A stretch of DNA of 39,616 nucleotides from Prochloron didemni P4-Papua_New_Guinea (GTDB lineage Bacteria > Cyanobacteriota > Cyanobacteriia > Cyanobacteriales > Prochloraceae), in NCBI GenBank assembly GCA_000252485.1, contig JH610643.1, forward strand, positions 3 to 39,618, read 5' to 3'. Position 1 is the stretch's first letter. The number at the start of each line of letters is the position of its first letter. Positions 12,393 through 20,342 of this stretch are shown piece by piece. A program made the translations under genes and the position numbers. The notes beneath the pieces are model-generated. The model was not told the origin of the DNA. It ran no database searches and saw only the letters and a list, made by a program, of their open reading frames with translations.

Positions 12393-12701
12393 TTATGCTG
12401 TTGCTTCTGTTGGGGCAGGGACAAATTTTTTCAACGCCTTTGCCAATTGGGATTTTTTCCGGTTGCCGTTATTTTTGTGCAATACTCTCCGCTTTACTGA
12501 TTTGTCTATTTTGCTGTAAGCCACAGACATTGCTTTGTTAACTTCCTCCATTGCCGACGTACTGGGGTTAGCTCCATAGGCTACAATCGCTTGAAAGCAC
12601 TTCTTCATCAGGGTTTTCACCGCTGATTTATAGGACTTGTTCCGCAGTCGATTGCGCTCGGCTATTTTTATACGCTTAATTGCAGATTTGATATTAGCCA
12701 C
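12393..12701 (-). CDS. rpsT: 30S ribosomal protein S20
   Basis: This small basic protein binds 16S rRNA during small-subunit assembly. The sequence [20 protein letters not shown] is the hallmark S20 N-terminus, and the helical body [13 protein letters not shown] follows. I place the start at the GTG at 12701 (102 aa). Codon 2 then begins the conserved ANIKSA segment, and AAGGA lies 4-5 nt upstream as a Shine-Dalgarno sequence. An in-frame TTG five codons earlier would place the Shine-Dalgarno inside the gene. It is the first gene of the rpsT-tatD-rpoB-rpoC1-rpoC2 run and divergent from hisD. Confidence 0.95.
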   Translation of the reverse strand: MANIKSAIKRIKIAERNRLRNKSYKSAVKTLMKKCFQAIVAYGANPSTSAMEEVNKAMSVAYSKIDKSVKRRVLHKNNGNRKKSQLAKALKKFVPAPTEATA

Positions 12702-13032
12702 AGTTTCCTTGAGCAAAAATTATTTTTCTTGATATCTCTAACGAACTCAGAATTTTTATTCTAACATGACCGAGTCCAATTGACCAGGGTAATTTTTCAA
12801 CAATCAAATGATAAGGGAAGCTATTAGCCAAAATAACACGCCAACAACAAAAAATCCAGGTTAAGCTAGAGAAGTGAGTCAAAAGCCAGGAAAGCCGGTC
12901 GTTTGTACAGTCCCACGGTCGTGCGCCCCTATGTCAAATTTGGTGAGGAGCAAAGTATTTTGGGAATCCACGACAAATCCTTGGATTCATTGACTCATAG
13001 CTGGTACTAGCGTTTAAGGTCATTCAGACTCC
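12702..13032. promoter_or_regulatory. Divergent rpsT/hisD intergenic region with a candidate rpsT promoter
   Basis: On the minus strand TGTTAGAAT (12758-12766) is an extended -10 type element about 60 nt upstream of the rpsT start; a matching -35 is not evident. The rest of the 330 bp up to hisD shows no ORF with support. The hisD ATG has no obvious Shine-Dalgarno sequence. Confidence 0.35.
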
Positions 13033-14331
13033 ATGCTGCGAATTATACATCAGCAGGCTGAGGCAGAAACTGAACTGCGACGAATCCGGGAGCGTACTCG
13101 CGACGACCAGATTAGGCTTACATTCGCAACGGTAAGGGAAATCCTTGCAACTGTTAAGCGCTCCGGAGATCTAGCTCTCCTAGACTATACAGAAAAGTTC
13201 CACGGAGAAACTCTCAATCTCCATAGTCTCAGGGTAAGAGGTTCAGAACTGGACGCAGCCTATCAACAGATTAATTCGGAATTACTAGATGCTATTCAGC
13301 TAGCATGCAGCAAAATAGAAGAATTTCACCGCCAGCGGGTTCCCAGTTCTTGGGTGCAATTTGGGGAAGATGACGTAGTACTGGGCAAGCGTTATACTCA
13401 GGTGGATCGGGCGGGAATATACATTCCTGGGGGTAAAGCTTCTTATCCCAGTACGGTACTGATGAATGCCATTCCTGCTAAGGTAGCCAAGGTGCCTCGG
13501 ATTGTGATGGTAACGCCGCCAGGAGAGAATGGGAAAATCAATGCTGCTGTTTTGGTGGCTGCGGTAGAGGCGGGGGTGGAAGAAATTTATCGGGTGGGGG
13601 GAGCCCAGGCGATCGCCGCTTTGGCTTACGGGACGAAAACTATTCCCAAGGTGGATGTAATTACGGGTTCCGGAGATATCTATGTCACTGTCGCCAAGAA
13701 AATGGTTTACGGTACGGTGGCCATAGATTCTCTGGGAGGTCCGCCCGAAGTTCTGATTATAGCGGATGGGGAGGCAAATCCACTGTGGGTGGCAGCGGAT
13801 CTGCTGGCACAGGCGGAACACGACCCTATGGCGGCGGCAATTTTGGTGACCACCGATGATTTGCTAGCCCAAAAGGTTCGCCAGGAAGTAGAAAGGCAAT
13901 TGGAAGATTGCCCCTTCAGGATTATGACGGAAAAGGCGATCGCGCATTACGGTTTGATTGTGTTAGTGGATTCTTTAGAAATTGCGGCAGAACTATCTAA
14001 TTTGTTCGCTCCAGAACATCTACAATTACAAGTGGCAGATCCTTGGGAAATTTTGGAACTAATTCGCCATGCTGGGGCAATCTTTTTGGGCAATTCTACA
14101 CCGGAAGCTGTGGGGGATTATTTGGCAGGTCCGAACCATTCCCTACCTACTTGCGGCGCTGCTCGTTATGCTTCTCCTTTGGGCGTGGAAACGTTTATGA
14201 AACATTCCAGTTTGATTCAATATTCTCCCATTGCCTTGAAGAAAATGTCTAGCGCAATTCAAATTTTGGCTGATGCAGAAGGGTTGCCAGGTCATGGTAA
14301 ATCTGTCAGATTCAGAAATATTGGTGGTTAG
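13033..14331 (+). CDS. hisD: Histidinol dehydrogenase
   Basis: This 432-aa enzyme catalyses the last two oxidations of histidine biosynthesis, L-histidinol to L-histidine, with NAD and a zinc ion. Family blocks are GGKASYPSTVLMNAIPAKVA, VITGSGDIYVTVAKK, AEHDPMAAAILVT (zinc-ligand His and Asp) and the C-terminal AGPNHSLPTCGAARY with GVETFMK. The length is standard. It is divergent from rpsT and is followed within a few bases of its stop by a heptad repeat array. Most other his genes are not in the window, as expected for dispersed cyanobacterial his genes. Confidence 0.97.
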   Translation: MLRIIHQQAEAETELRRIRERTRDDQIRLTFATVREILATVKRSGDLALLDYTEKFHGETLNLHSLRVRGSELDAAYQQINSELLDAIQLACSKIEEFHRQRVPSSWVQFGEDDVVLGKRYTQVDRAGIYIPGGKASYPSTVLMNAIPAKVAKVPRIVMVTPPGENGKINAAVLVAAVEAGVEEIYRVGGAQAIAALAYGTKTIPKVDVITGSGDIYVTVAKKMVYGTVAIDSLGGPPEVLIIADGEANPLWVAADLLAQAEHDPMAAAILVTTDDLLAQKVRQEVERQLEDCPFRIMTEKAIAHYGLIVLVDSLEIAAELSNLFAPEHLQLQVADPWEILELIRHAGAIFLGNSTPEAVGDYLAGPNHSLPTCGAARYASPLGVETFMKHSSLIQYSPIALKKMSSAIQILADAEGLPGHGKSVRFRNIGG

Positions 14332-14449
14332 TTGGTTGTTTGTTATTGGTTGTTTGTTATTGGTTGTTTGTTGTTTGTTGTTTGTTGTTTGTTGTGCTGA
14401 TAGAGGTTGACCCACATTTCGCACTTCGTGTTGCATTCAAAAATACTAC
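14332..14449. repeat. Heptad tandem repeat after hisD
   Basis: Units of TTGGTTG/TTTGTTA/TTTGTTG repeat with a 7-bp period from about 14332 to 14394. The remaining 55 bp carry no recognisable gene. The antisense frame through the array encodes a Q/T/N-rich run that is a repeat artefact. Confidence 0.85.
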
Positions 14450-14524
14450 TTATCTATCTCTTAAGTCTAAAGATAGATAAGGAATAGAAATGCGCTTGTT
14501 TTCTGGAGGTGAGATGGTCTGCAT
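14450..14524 (-). pseudogene. 5' stub of a third tandem Uma2 gene
   Basis: The frame starting at the ATG at 14524 reads MQTISPPENKRISIPYL, matching the first 17 residues of the two intact neighbours with one change (P for T at position 7). It then diverges at once and stops at 14450-14452. The 45 bp upstream of the ATG also match the leader of the intact copies. The break lies in a 9-bp inverted repeat (TATCTATCT/AGATAGATA, 14451-14480). I read this as a deleted third copy of the tandem array. Confidence 0.8.
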
Positions 14525-14729
14525 TTTTCTTGTTATTATCGATAATTAGATGTTATCATAATAAATAAACCGCAGAGGACACAGAGGACGCAGAGGAAAG
14601 AGAAGAGAGGGAAATAGCTATTTGTTGCTGATTCATGACCTAACAATTAATTTAAACTCAAAAAATTGAAACAAATATCTCTCTTTTCCCTCCACCTGTC
14701 TCTGTGTCTCTATGTTAGATAATAAATCC
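14525..14729. other. Spacer with CAGAGG repeats, no gene
   Basis: The part next to the stub is a copy of the Uma2 leader. It is followed by a short array of ACACAGAGG/ACGCAGAGG 9-bp units at about 14570-14596. A related CTCTGTGTCTCT sequence in inverted orientation occurs near 14700. No coding potential was seen. Confidence 0.6.
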
Positions 14730-15410
14730 TTATTTAAGAAACTCAGCGTGTTCTGGAGAACTCAACCCCTGCTGCAAAGTAGCCAAAACTTCAACCATAT
14801 CTTCCTCTAAAAGGGCCTCAACTGCTAACCACAGTCCGGGAAACTTTCTACTACGAATTACTCCCTGAGCATCTGGTAGTAAAGATATATATTCTCCCTT
14901 CTCTAATACAAACCAATCTAATCCATGATCTGACCTGCGCCACACTATATATTCCTGTACTCCATTGCGACGATAAGCCCGTTTTTTATCTTGCAAGTCA
15001 ATACTAGCTGTACTAGCAGCAACTTCTACTACTAATTCTGGCGCACCTTCAATATAATCATCTTCACTGATACGAGTTTGTCCTCCTAACTTAGGATCTA
15101 TTATTAGAACTGCATCGGGTTGGGGTTGGTTCTCCAAATCTAGGCGCACGGTAGGATTATCTGCCAGCTCCACTCCGGGAGTAACTATTTTATAGTTTCC
15201 CAACCAAATCATGATATTACCGTGGGGTTTTGCATGAGGTTCAAATCGCAATGGGGAAGCCATATAAACAATTCCTTCGATTAATTCTGCTTTTTTGATA
15301 TGAGGCATAGCTGTATAGCGCTGCTCGAACTCTATACTGTTGAGAGAGTCGCCATTTTCTAAATAAGGAATTGAAATGCGCTTGTTTTCTGTCGGTGAGA
15401 TGGTCTGCAT
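14730..15410 (-). CDS. Uma2 family putative endonuclease, tandem copy A
   Basis: This 226-aa protein belongs to the Uma2/DUF820 family with a PD-(D/E)XK nuclease fold, which is abundant in cyanobacteria and of unproven biological role. The core is QPDAVLII (catalytic Asp), APELVVEVAASTASIDLQDKKRAY (E-V-E plus Lys) and YIVWR. It differs from copy B at about 19 of 226 positions by my count, roughly 92% identity. Ten of these differences cluster at residues 61-83. A third copy survives only as a 17-codon stub downstream. Confidence 0.9.
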   Translation of the reverse strand: MQTISPTENKRISIPYLENGDSLNSIEFEQRYTAMPHIKKAELIEGIVYMASPLRFEPHAKPHGNIMIWLGNYKIVTPGVELADNPTVRLDLENQPQPDAVLIIDPKLGGQTRISEDDYIEGAPELVVEVAASTASIDLQDKKRAYRRNGVQEYIVWRRSDHGLDWFVLEKGEYISLLPDAQGVIRSRKFPGLWLAVEALLEEDMVEVLATLQQGLSSPEHAEFLK

Positions 15411-15461
15411 TTTTCCTGGTTATTCTTGATAATTAGATGTTATTATAATAAATAAACCGCA

Positions 15462-15615
15462 TTTGCTACAAATAGCTTCTATCCCCCTAAATCCCCCTTA
15501 ATAAGGGGGACTTTCAGCAATTGTAGGTTGGGTTGAGGTAACGAAACCCAACACAACTTGGTGCCGAAGGGTTTCGCTATCGTAATCGCCAACCTACGTT
15601 TGTATTTGTAGCAAA
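15462..15615. mobile_element. Small inverted-repeat element (MITE-like) between the Uma2 copies
   Basis: TTTGCTACAAATA (15462-15474) and its exact complement TATTTGTAGCAAA (15603-15615) bound 154 bp that encode nothing. Inside are a CCCCCTTAATAAGGGGG palindrome and an AGGTTGGGTTGAGGTAACGA repeat, both dispersed elsewhere in the window. The leader shared by the Uma2 copies continues up to AAATAAACCGCA and stops at the left end of this element. That supports insertion after duplication. Confidence 0.65.
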
Positions 15616-15648
15616 CATTATTCAGATTTCAGATTAGGTAATCAATCC

Positions 15649-16329
15649 TTATTTAACAAACTCAGCATGTTCTGGAGAACTCAACCCCTCCTGCAAAGTA
15701 GCCAAAACTTCAACCATATTTCCCTCTAAAAGGGCCTCAACTGCCAACCACAGTCCGGGAAACTTTCTACTACGAATTACTCCCTGAGCATCTGGTAGTA
15801 AAGATACATATTCTCCCGGATCTAATACAAACCAATCTAATTGATTATCTGACCTGCGCCACACTATATATTCCTGCACTCCATTGCGACGATAAGCCCG
15901 TTTTTTATCTTGCAAGTCAATACTAGCTGTACTAGCAGCAACTTCTACTACTAATTCTGGCGCACCTTCAATATAATCATCTTCACTGATACGAGTTTGT
16001 CCTCCTAACTTAGGATCTATTATTAGAACTGCATCGGGTTGGGGTTGGTTCTCCAAATCTAGGCGCACTGTAGGATTATCTCCCAGACGAACTCCAGGAG
16101 TCAATATTTGATAAGTCCATAGCCAACCCATTATATTGGCATGGGGTTCTGCATGAGGTTCAAATCGCAATGGTGAAGCCATATAAACAATTCCTTCGAT
16201 TAATTCTGCTTTTTTGATATGAGGCATAGCAGTATAGCGCTGCTCGAACTCTATACTATTAAGAGAGTCGCCATTTTCTAAATAAGGAATTGAAATGGGC
16301 TTGTTTTCTGTCGGTGAGATGGTCTGCAT
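15649..16329 (-). CDS. Uma2 family putative endonuclease, tandem copy B
   Basis: This 226-aa Uma2/DUF820 protein has the PD-(D/E)XK residues QPDAVLII, PELVVEV and the lysine pair in LQDKKRAY. It is a tandem paralogue of the gene at 14730-15410. The N- and C-terminal thirds are almost identical, while residues 61-83 (EPHANIMGWLWTYQILTPGV against KPHGNIMIWLGNYKIVTPGV) differ strongly. The duplicated unit includes about 45 bp of leader sequence before the ATG. It is divergent from gatB, whose start is only about 60 bp away. The function is unknown; a nuclease role is inferred from the fold. Confidence 0.9.
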   Translation of the reverse strand: MQTISPTENKPISIPYLENGDSLNSIEFEQRYTAMPHIKKAELIEGIVYMASPLRFEPHAEPHANIMGWLWTYQILTPGVRLGDNPTVRLDLENQPQPDAVLIIDPKLGGQTRISEDDYIEGAPELVVEVAASTASIDLQDKKRAYRRNGVQEYIVWRRSDNQLDWFVLDPGEYVSLLPDAQGVIRSRKFPGLWLAVEALLEGNMVEVLATLQEGLSSPEHAEFVK

Positions 16330-16390
16330 TTTTTCTGGTTATTCTTGATAATTACATGTTATCATAAAAAGAAATTGTTAATTAATTAAT

Positions 16391-18019
16391 ATGGCCCCAG
16401 CTACTGCTACGAAAACCGAATACGAGCCAATTATCGGCTTGGAAACCCACTGTCAACTGAACACCAAAACCAAAATCTTCAGCCCCGTGTCCACGGAGTT
16501 TGGCGCACCTCCCAACACCAATATCTCCCCCATTTGTCTGGGTTATCCGGGGGTTCTTCCCGTTCTCAACGAGAAAGTACTGGAATATGCAGTGAAAGCA
16601 GGGGTAGCTTTGAACTGTGAAATTGCTCCTTACAGCAAGTTCGATCGCAAGCAATATTTTTACGCGGACTTACCGAAGAACTATCAAATCTCTCAGTACG
16701 ACCTACCCATTGCGGAACATGGTTCCTTGGAAATAGAATTGGTAGATAAGAAGACCAAAAAAGGCACTAAAAAAAAGATTGGCATTACTCGCTTGCACAT
16801 GGAAGAAGATGCGGGGAAATTGGTTCATGCAGGAAGCGATCGCCTTGCCGGTTCTGCCTATTCCCTGGTGGACTTCAACCGTGCGGGAGTTCCTCTCTTA
16901 GAAATTGTCTCGGAACCGGACATTCGCACGGGAGAAGAAGCGGCAGAATACGGCCAGGAATTGCGCCGTATCGTCCGTTATTTGGGCATCAGCGATGGCA
17001 ACATGCAGGAAGGTTCCCTACGCTGCGACGTGAACGTTTCCGTTCGTCCTGTGGGACAGGAGAAATTTGGGGTGAAGGTGGAGATTAAGAATATGAACTC
17101 CTTCAGCGCCATTCACAAGGCGATCGACTATGAAATCCAGCGGCAAATTGAAGCCTTAGAGAACGGGGAGCCTATCGTACAGGAAACTCGCCTTTGGGAG
17201 GAAGGGAGCCAGCGCACTATCAGCATGCGTTCCAAGGAAGGTTCCAGCGACTATCGCTACTTCCCGGAACCGGATCTGCCCCCCATTGAACTATCTTCCC
17301 AGCAACTGGCTGCTTGGAAGTCGGAATTACCGGAATTAGCTGCAGCCAAGCGGCAGCGCTACCAAACAGAATACGGACTTTCAGCTTACGATGCAAGAGT
17401 ATTGACGGACGACCGGGAAATAGCAGAATATTTTGAAGCTGCGGTCGGTGAGCGTAGTCGAACCGCGGTCGGTGAGCGTAGTCGAACCGCGGTCGGTGAG
17501 CGTAGTCGAACCGCGGTCGGTGAGCGTAGTCGAACCGCGGTCGGTGAGCGTAGTCGAACCGCGGTCGGTGAGCGTAGTCGAACCGCGGTGGCTGCCAAGG
17601 CTAATCCGAAACAAGTAGCTAATTGGTTGACTCAGGATATTGCAGCTTATTTAAATAACAATAAGTTGAAGGTAACGGAAATTGCTTTAACTGCGGATAT
17701 TTTGGCAGAGTTAGTCAATTTAATTAGTGAAGGAACTATTAGTGGGAAAATAGGCAAAGAGATTTTACCGGAGTTATTAACTAAAGGTGGTTCGGCACGG
17801 GAGTTAGTAGAAAAGAAAGGATTGGTGCAAATTTCCGATGCGGATGCTTTGGGTAAGATTATTGATGAGGTAATAGAAGCTCATCCGGAAGAATTGGAGA
17901 AATATCGCAATGGGAAAACTAAGTTGAAAGGTTTCTTTGTAGGACAAGTGATGAAGAAAAGTGGGGGACGTGCTGACCCGAAGTTGACCAATCAATTGTT
18001 GAGTCAGAAATTGGGATAA
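16391..18019 (+). CDS. gatB: Aspartyl/glutamyl-tRNA amidotransferase subunit B with a repeat insertion
   Basis: GatB is the kinase/transamidation subunit of GatCAB, which converts Glu-tRNA(Gln) (and Asp-tRNA(Asn)) to the amide form. The N-terminal block YEPIIGLETHCQLNTKTKIF, the LHMEEDAGKLVH metal site, the VDFNRAGVPLLEIVSEPD block and a C-terminal YqeY-like tail (VANWLTQDIAAYLN to GQVMKKSGGRADP) are all present. The protein is 542 aa, whereas GatB is usually near 490. The excess is 48 residues of AVGERSRT x6 at residues 351-398, placed between YFEA and AVAAKANPKQ where relatives continue directly. Without it the length is 494 aa. The frame is intact on both sides. Confidence 0.96.
   Translation: MAPATATKTEYEPIIGLETHCQLNTKTKIFSPVSTEFGAPPNTNISPICLGYPGVLPVLNEKVLEYAVKAGVALNCEIAPYSKFDRKQYFYADLPKNYQISQYDLPIAEHGSLEIELVDKKTKKGTKKKIGITRLHMEEDAGKLVHAGSDRLAGSAYSLVDFNRAGVPLLEIVSEPDIRTGEEAAEYGQELRRIVRYLGISDGNMQEGSLRCDVNVSVRPVGQEKFGVKVEIKNMNSFSAIHKAIDYEIQRQIEALENGEPIVQETRLWEEGSQRTISMRSKEGSSDYRYFPEPDLPPIELSSQQLAAWKSELPELAAAKRQRYQTEYGLSAYDARVLTDDREIAEYFEAAVGERSRTAVGERSRTAVGERSRTAVGERSRTAVGERSRTAVGERSRTAVAAKANPKQVANWLTQDIAAYLNNNKLKVTEIALTADILAELVNLISEGTISGKIGKEILPELLTKGGSARELVEKKGLVQISDADALGKIIDEVIEAHPEELEKYRNGKTKLKGFFVGQVMKKSGGRADPKLTNQLLSQKLG
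17441..17584 (+). repeat. Six perfect 24-bp tandem repeats inside gatB
   Basis: Six identical 24-bp units run from 17441 to 17584, each encoding AVGERSRT in the gatB frame. Five of the six reading frames of the unit are free of stops. The minus strand of each unit contains TTCGACTACGCTCA, the same 14-nt core found in intergenic palindromic repeats at 29030-29043 and 34192-34205. The ends GCGGT/ACCGC of each unit can pair. Confidence 0.97.
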
Positions 18020-18181
18020 AGTTGGTTTTCCTTCTCCCGGATAGCCTCCCGAGTCCAAGGGGTTCCGGAGGAGCTAAGAATTTAATCAAACGAGCAATTT
18101 TTTTTATTCATTTCCCTGAGAATTTTTTCTTTTTCTTCTCTGGTAAACCAACTAGCGATCGCTTTCTTCAGCAAATCCTAA

Positions 18182-18361
18182 CAGGACTTACGCAAAATTT
18201 GGTTGAAGACACTAGGGGTAGTGTGGTGCGTTACGAACGCACCCTACTAATAGGGTTATAGCGCTACGCGCAATTCAAAATTCAAAATTAGGCTGTGACT
18301 AGGTTTCAGGCTTTATTAATGTCCTAACCTAAATGCGTAGTGCTATACTGCGTAAGTCCGG
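18182..18361. mobile_element. MITE with 13-bp terminal inverted repeats and CCTAA target duplication
   Basis: CAGGACTTACGCA (18182-18194) and TGCGTAAGTCCGG (18349-18361) are inverted repeats matching at 12 of 13 positions. They are flanked on both sides by the direct repeat CCTAA (18177-18181 and 18362-18366). The 180-bp interior encodes nothing and holds a palindromic GGTGCGTTACGAACGCACC. Terminal repeats plus a 5-bp duplication are the signature of a non-autonomous DNA transposon. The surrounding 18020-18500 region has no other gene. Confidence 0.88.
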
Positions 18362-18500
18362 CCTAAGTAACATGAGCCTATGGTGGGCAGTGCCGCACCC
18401 TACTTTCTAGAGACTGTCTGTTGTATACTATTAATTGAGCGGAAAAGCTTTAGATTTAATCAAGGCAAGTAATTGTTCATTTATAACTCAGGCAATAACT

Positions 18501-18992
18501 ATGGCACAACAAAAACTATTCAAGTCTTTAGTCACTGTATTATTGACTACAACCTTAATAGGTGTAGAAACATTAGCTGTTAATGCAGGCGCTCGCCAGA
18601 ACAGAACCATTCTTGTGCAAGGCCATGGGCGCTGTCAGGAAACAAGATCGAGTAATGCTGGGGATGAACTTGTAAGAAGTGCCTTCCAGAACCAAAGAAG
18701 TAATTTGCAGGTTGAAGGACAAGGAAAGGTAATTCAAATTCTTCCAGATGACCTTGAGGGAAGCAAACATCAACGGTTTATTCTTAGACTCAATTCTGGT
18801 CAAACCTTATTGATTGCCCATAATATCGATTTAGCTCCAAGAATTAATTCCCTTCGAGTGGGAGATTTCGTTACCTTCTATGGTGAATACGAGTACAATT
18901 CTCAAGGGGGAGTGATACACTGGACTCATCACGACCCTAGAAATGCACATGTTGGTGGCTGGATTAAGCATTGTGGTAGAACGTATCAATAA
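18501..18992 (+). CDS. Secreted DUF3465 protein
   Basis: This 163-aa protein begins with a signal peptide (KLFKSLVTVLLTTTLIGVETL, then AVNA), so it is expected in the periplasm or outside. The mature part GKVIQILPDDLEGSKHQRFI, LLIAHNIDLAPRI, GDFVTFYGEY and VIHWTHHDP matches the DUF3465 family, probably a small beta-barrel of unknown function. I chose the ATG at 18501 because it opens the signal peptide; an upstream in-frame TTG at 18435 would add 22 unlikely residues. It precedes the bufferin-like genes on the same strand by about 260 bp, with no clear functional link. Confidence 0.8.
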   Translation: MAQQKLFKSLVTVLLTTTLIGVETLAVNAGARQNRTILVQGHGRCQETRSSNAGDELVRSAFQNQRSNLQVEGQGKVIQILPDDLEGSKHQRFILRLNSGQTLLIAHNIDLAPRINSLRVGDFVTFYGEYEYNSQGGVIHWTHHDPRNAHVGGWIKHCGRTYQ

Positions 18993-19003
18993 TACTTATT
19001 CCT

Positions 19004-19114
19004 TTATTCTGCTTCCCCCATTAAAGTAAAGGCTGCCCAATCTTGGGGATTTAGTATTAAACTATACATATCTATTGTTTCACCAGATTCAATTTTCCTT
19101 TTGGCTCCGTATTT
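19004..19114 (-). pseudogene. Possible C-terminal remnant of an unknown gene
   Basis: An antisense frame of 36 codons ends at 19004 and reads, in part, IESGETIDMYSLILNPQDWA. Its composition looks protein-like, but it is preceded by two consecutive stops and has no start signal. It may be the eroded 3' end of a gene. No family is recognised. Confidence 0.25.
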
Positions 19115-19203
19115 TTACTACGTCTCAAGTTGTTTAATGATCATTGACCAAATTTTCAGTAAAATCTAAGGTTGCTTCAAGACTATCTTAAGACAAGGGA
19201 TTC

Positions 19204-19209
19204 TATAAT
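19204..19209 (+). promoter_or_regulatory. Candidate -10 element of the bufferin-like operon
   Basis: TATAAT lies 46 nt upstream of the bufA-like ATG. No good -35 is found at 16-18 bp spacing. AAGGA about 12 nt before the ATG is the likely ribosome-binding site. Confidence 0.45.
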
Positions 19210-19254
19210 AAAAACACAAGCTAGAAACAAACGCAAACAAGGATTGAATGAGCC

Positions 19255-19518
19255 ATGACTAATCTGAAAAAGAAAGTAGGAATCGCAGCAGCAGTAACCG
19301 GTGTTATCGCCCTGGGTGTTGGCACCATGGGCCAGGATGCAGTTGCACTGAAAAGAGGTTATGAAAAATGCGCTGGCATAGTTAAAGCCGGAATGAATGA
19401 CTGCGGTGCTAACGGACACGCTTGTGCTGGATATGCTAAAGTTGATGGCGATCCCAACGAATGGATCGAGCTTCCAGCAGGCACTTGCAAGAAAATTGTT
19501 GGTGCTAGAACTCTCTAA
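19255..19518 (+). CDS. bufA1: Bufferin-like precursor peptide (BufA1/DUF2282 family)
   Basis: This 87-aa peptide has an N-terminal signal sequence (about residues 1-31, ending GQDAVA) and four cysteines at 39, 50, 57 and 78 in the DUF2282 pattern [36 protein letters not shown]. Peptides of this family, called bufferins, are exported RiPPs whose cysteines are modified by an MNIO (DUF692) enzyme and which bind copper. The MNIO gene follows 8 bp downstream, so precursor and enzyme form one unit. The usual third gene, bufC (DUF2063), is not seen. The copper role is inferred from the family. Confidence 0.87.
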   Translation: MTNLKKKVGIAAAVTGVIALGVGTMGQDAVALKRGYEKCAGIVKAGMNDCGANGHACAGYAKVDGDPNEWIELPAGTCKKIVGARTL

Positions 19519-19526
19519 AAATTATC

Positions 19527-20342
19527 ATGACGGCTACGATTAGGGGAGCGGGTATTGGTCTGCGCTCCCTTCACTATTCAGAGATTCTCCATGATAAACC
19601 AACAGTACCCTGGTTTGAGGTATTGTCCGACAACTATTTTGTTCCTGGAGGACAACCTCTTTACTATTTAGATAAAATCCGCCAAAACTATCCCGTCACT
19701 CTTCATGGAGTAGGGATGTCCTTAGCTTCTGCAGACCCTTTAAATTTAGATTATTTAACTAGTTTAAAGCATTTAGCAGCTCGAGTAGAACCTGCTTATA
19801 TTTCCGACCATTTGTCTTGGTCTTCTATTGAAGGTCACTATGTAAACGACCTCATTCCTCTACCTTATACGGAAGAAAGTCTAGAACTTTTGGTAGCAAG
19901 GATTGGGGAAGCGCAAGAATTTTTGGGTGGTCGAATTTTAATTGAAAATCCTTCTACTTATATCACTTTTACTCATTCTACTCTGGAAGAATGGGAATTT
20001 CTTCGTGCTTTGGTGGAAAAGGCAGATTGTTATTTGTTGTTGGATGTTAATAACGTCTATGTGACTTGTACCAATCACGGCTACGACCCGTTAGTATATT
20101 TGGCTGGTATTCCTGTTAGTAGAGTGAAGCAAATACATTTAGCCGGTTACGAAGATAAACAAGATTATCTTTTTGATACTCACAGTTATCCGGTACATGC
20201 TCCTGTTTGGGAGTTATATAAGGAAGCAGTCAAGCGTTTTGGTTCCGTACCAAGTTTAATTGAATGGGATAGGGACATTCCTGCTTTTGCAGTATTAATG
20301 AAGGAGGCAAATAAGGCTCAAGCAATTTTGGATGGTGTTTAG
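19527..20342 (+). CDS. bufB1: BufB-type multinuclear non-heme iron oxidative enzyme (MNIO, DUF692)
   Basis: This 271-aa TIM-barrel enzyme of the DUF692/MNIO family uses a di- or tri-iron centre to modify cysteines of a partner precursor peptide. Candidate metal ligands are His60 (LHGVGMSL), His95 (SDHLSW), Glu140 (IENPSTY), Asp173 (LLDVNN), His204 (IHLAGYED), His219 and His224 (DTHSYPVH) and Glu246 (IEWDRD). The gene starts 8 bp after the BufA-like stop with no visible Shine-Dalgarno sequence, which suggests translational coupling. It is followed directly by repeats, so no BufC or DoxX partner is encoded next to it. Confidence 0.9.
   Translation: MTATIRGAGIGLRSLHYSEILHDKPTVPWFEVLSDNYFVPGGQPLYYLDKIRQNYPVTLHGVGMSLASADPLNLDYLTSLKHLAARVEPAYISDHLSWSSIEGHYVNDLIPLPYTEESLELLVARIGEAQEFLGGRILIENPSTYITFTHSTLEEWEFLRALVEKADCYLLLDVNNVYVTCTNHGYDPLVYLAGIPVSRVKQIHLAGYEDKQDYLFDTHSYPVHAPVWELYKEAVKRFGSVPSLIEWDRDIPAFAVLMKEANKAQAILDGV

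Noticed and set aside
12702-12716. TTG start giving a 107-aa S20
   Set aside because: The GTG at 12701 has AAGGA at proper spacing and begins the conserved S20 N-terminus.
17381-17618. Three further ORFs in other frames across the gatB repeat
   Set aside because: They exist only because the 24-bp unit lacks stops in five frames. The gatB frame has the conserved protein on both sides.
18022-18261. 79-aa plus-strand ORF after gatB
   Set aside because: It runs into the left half of the MITE and has no protein-like conservation or initiation signal.
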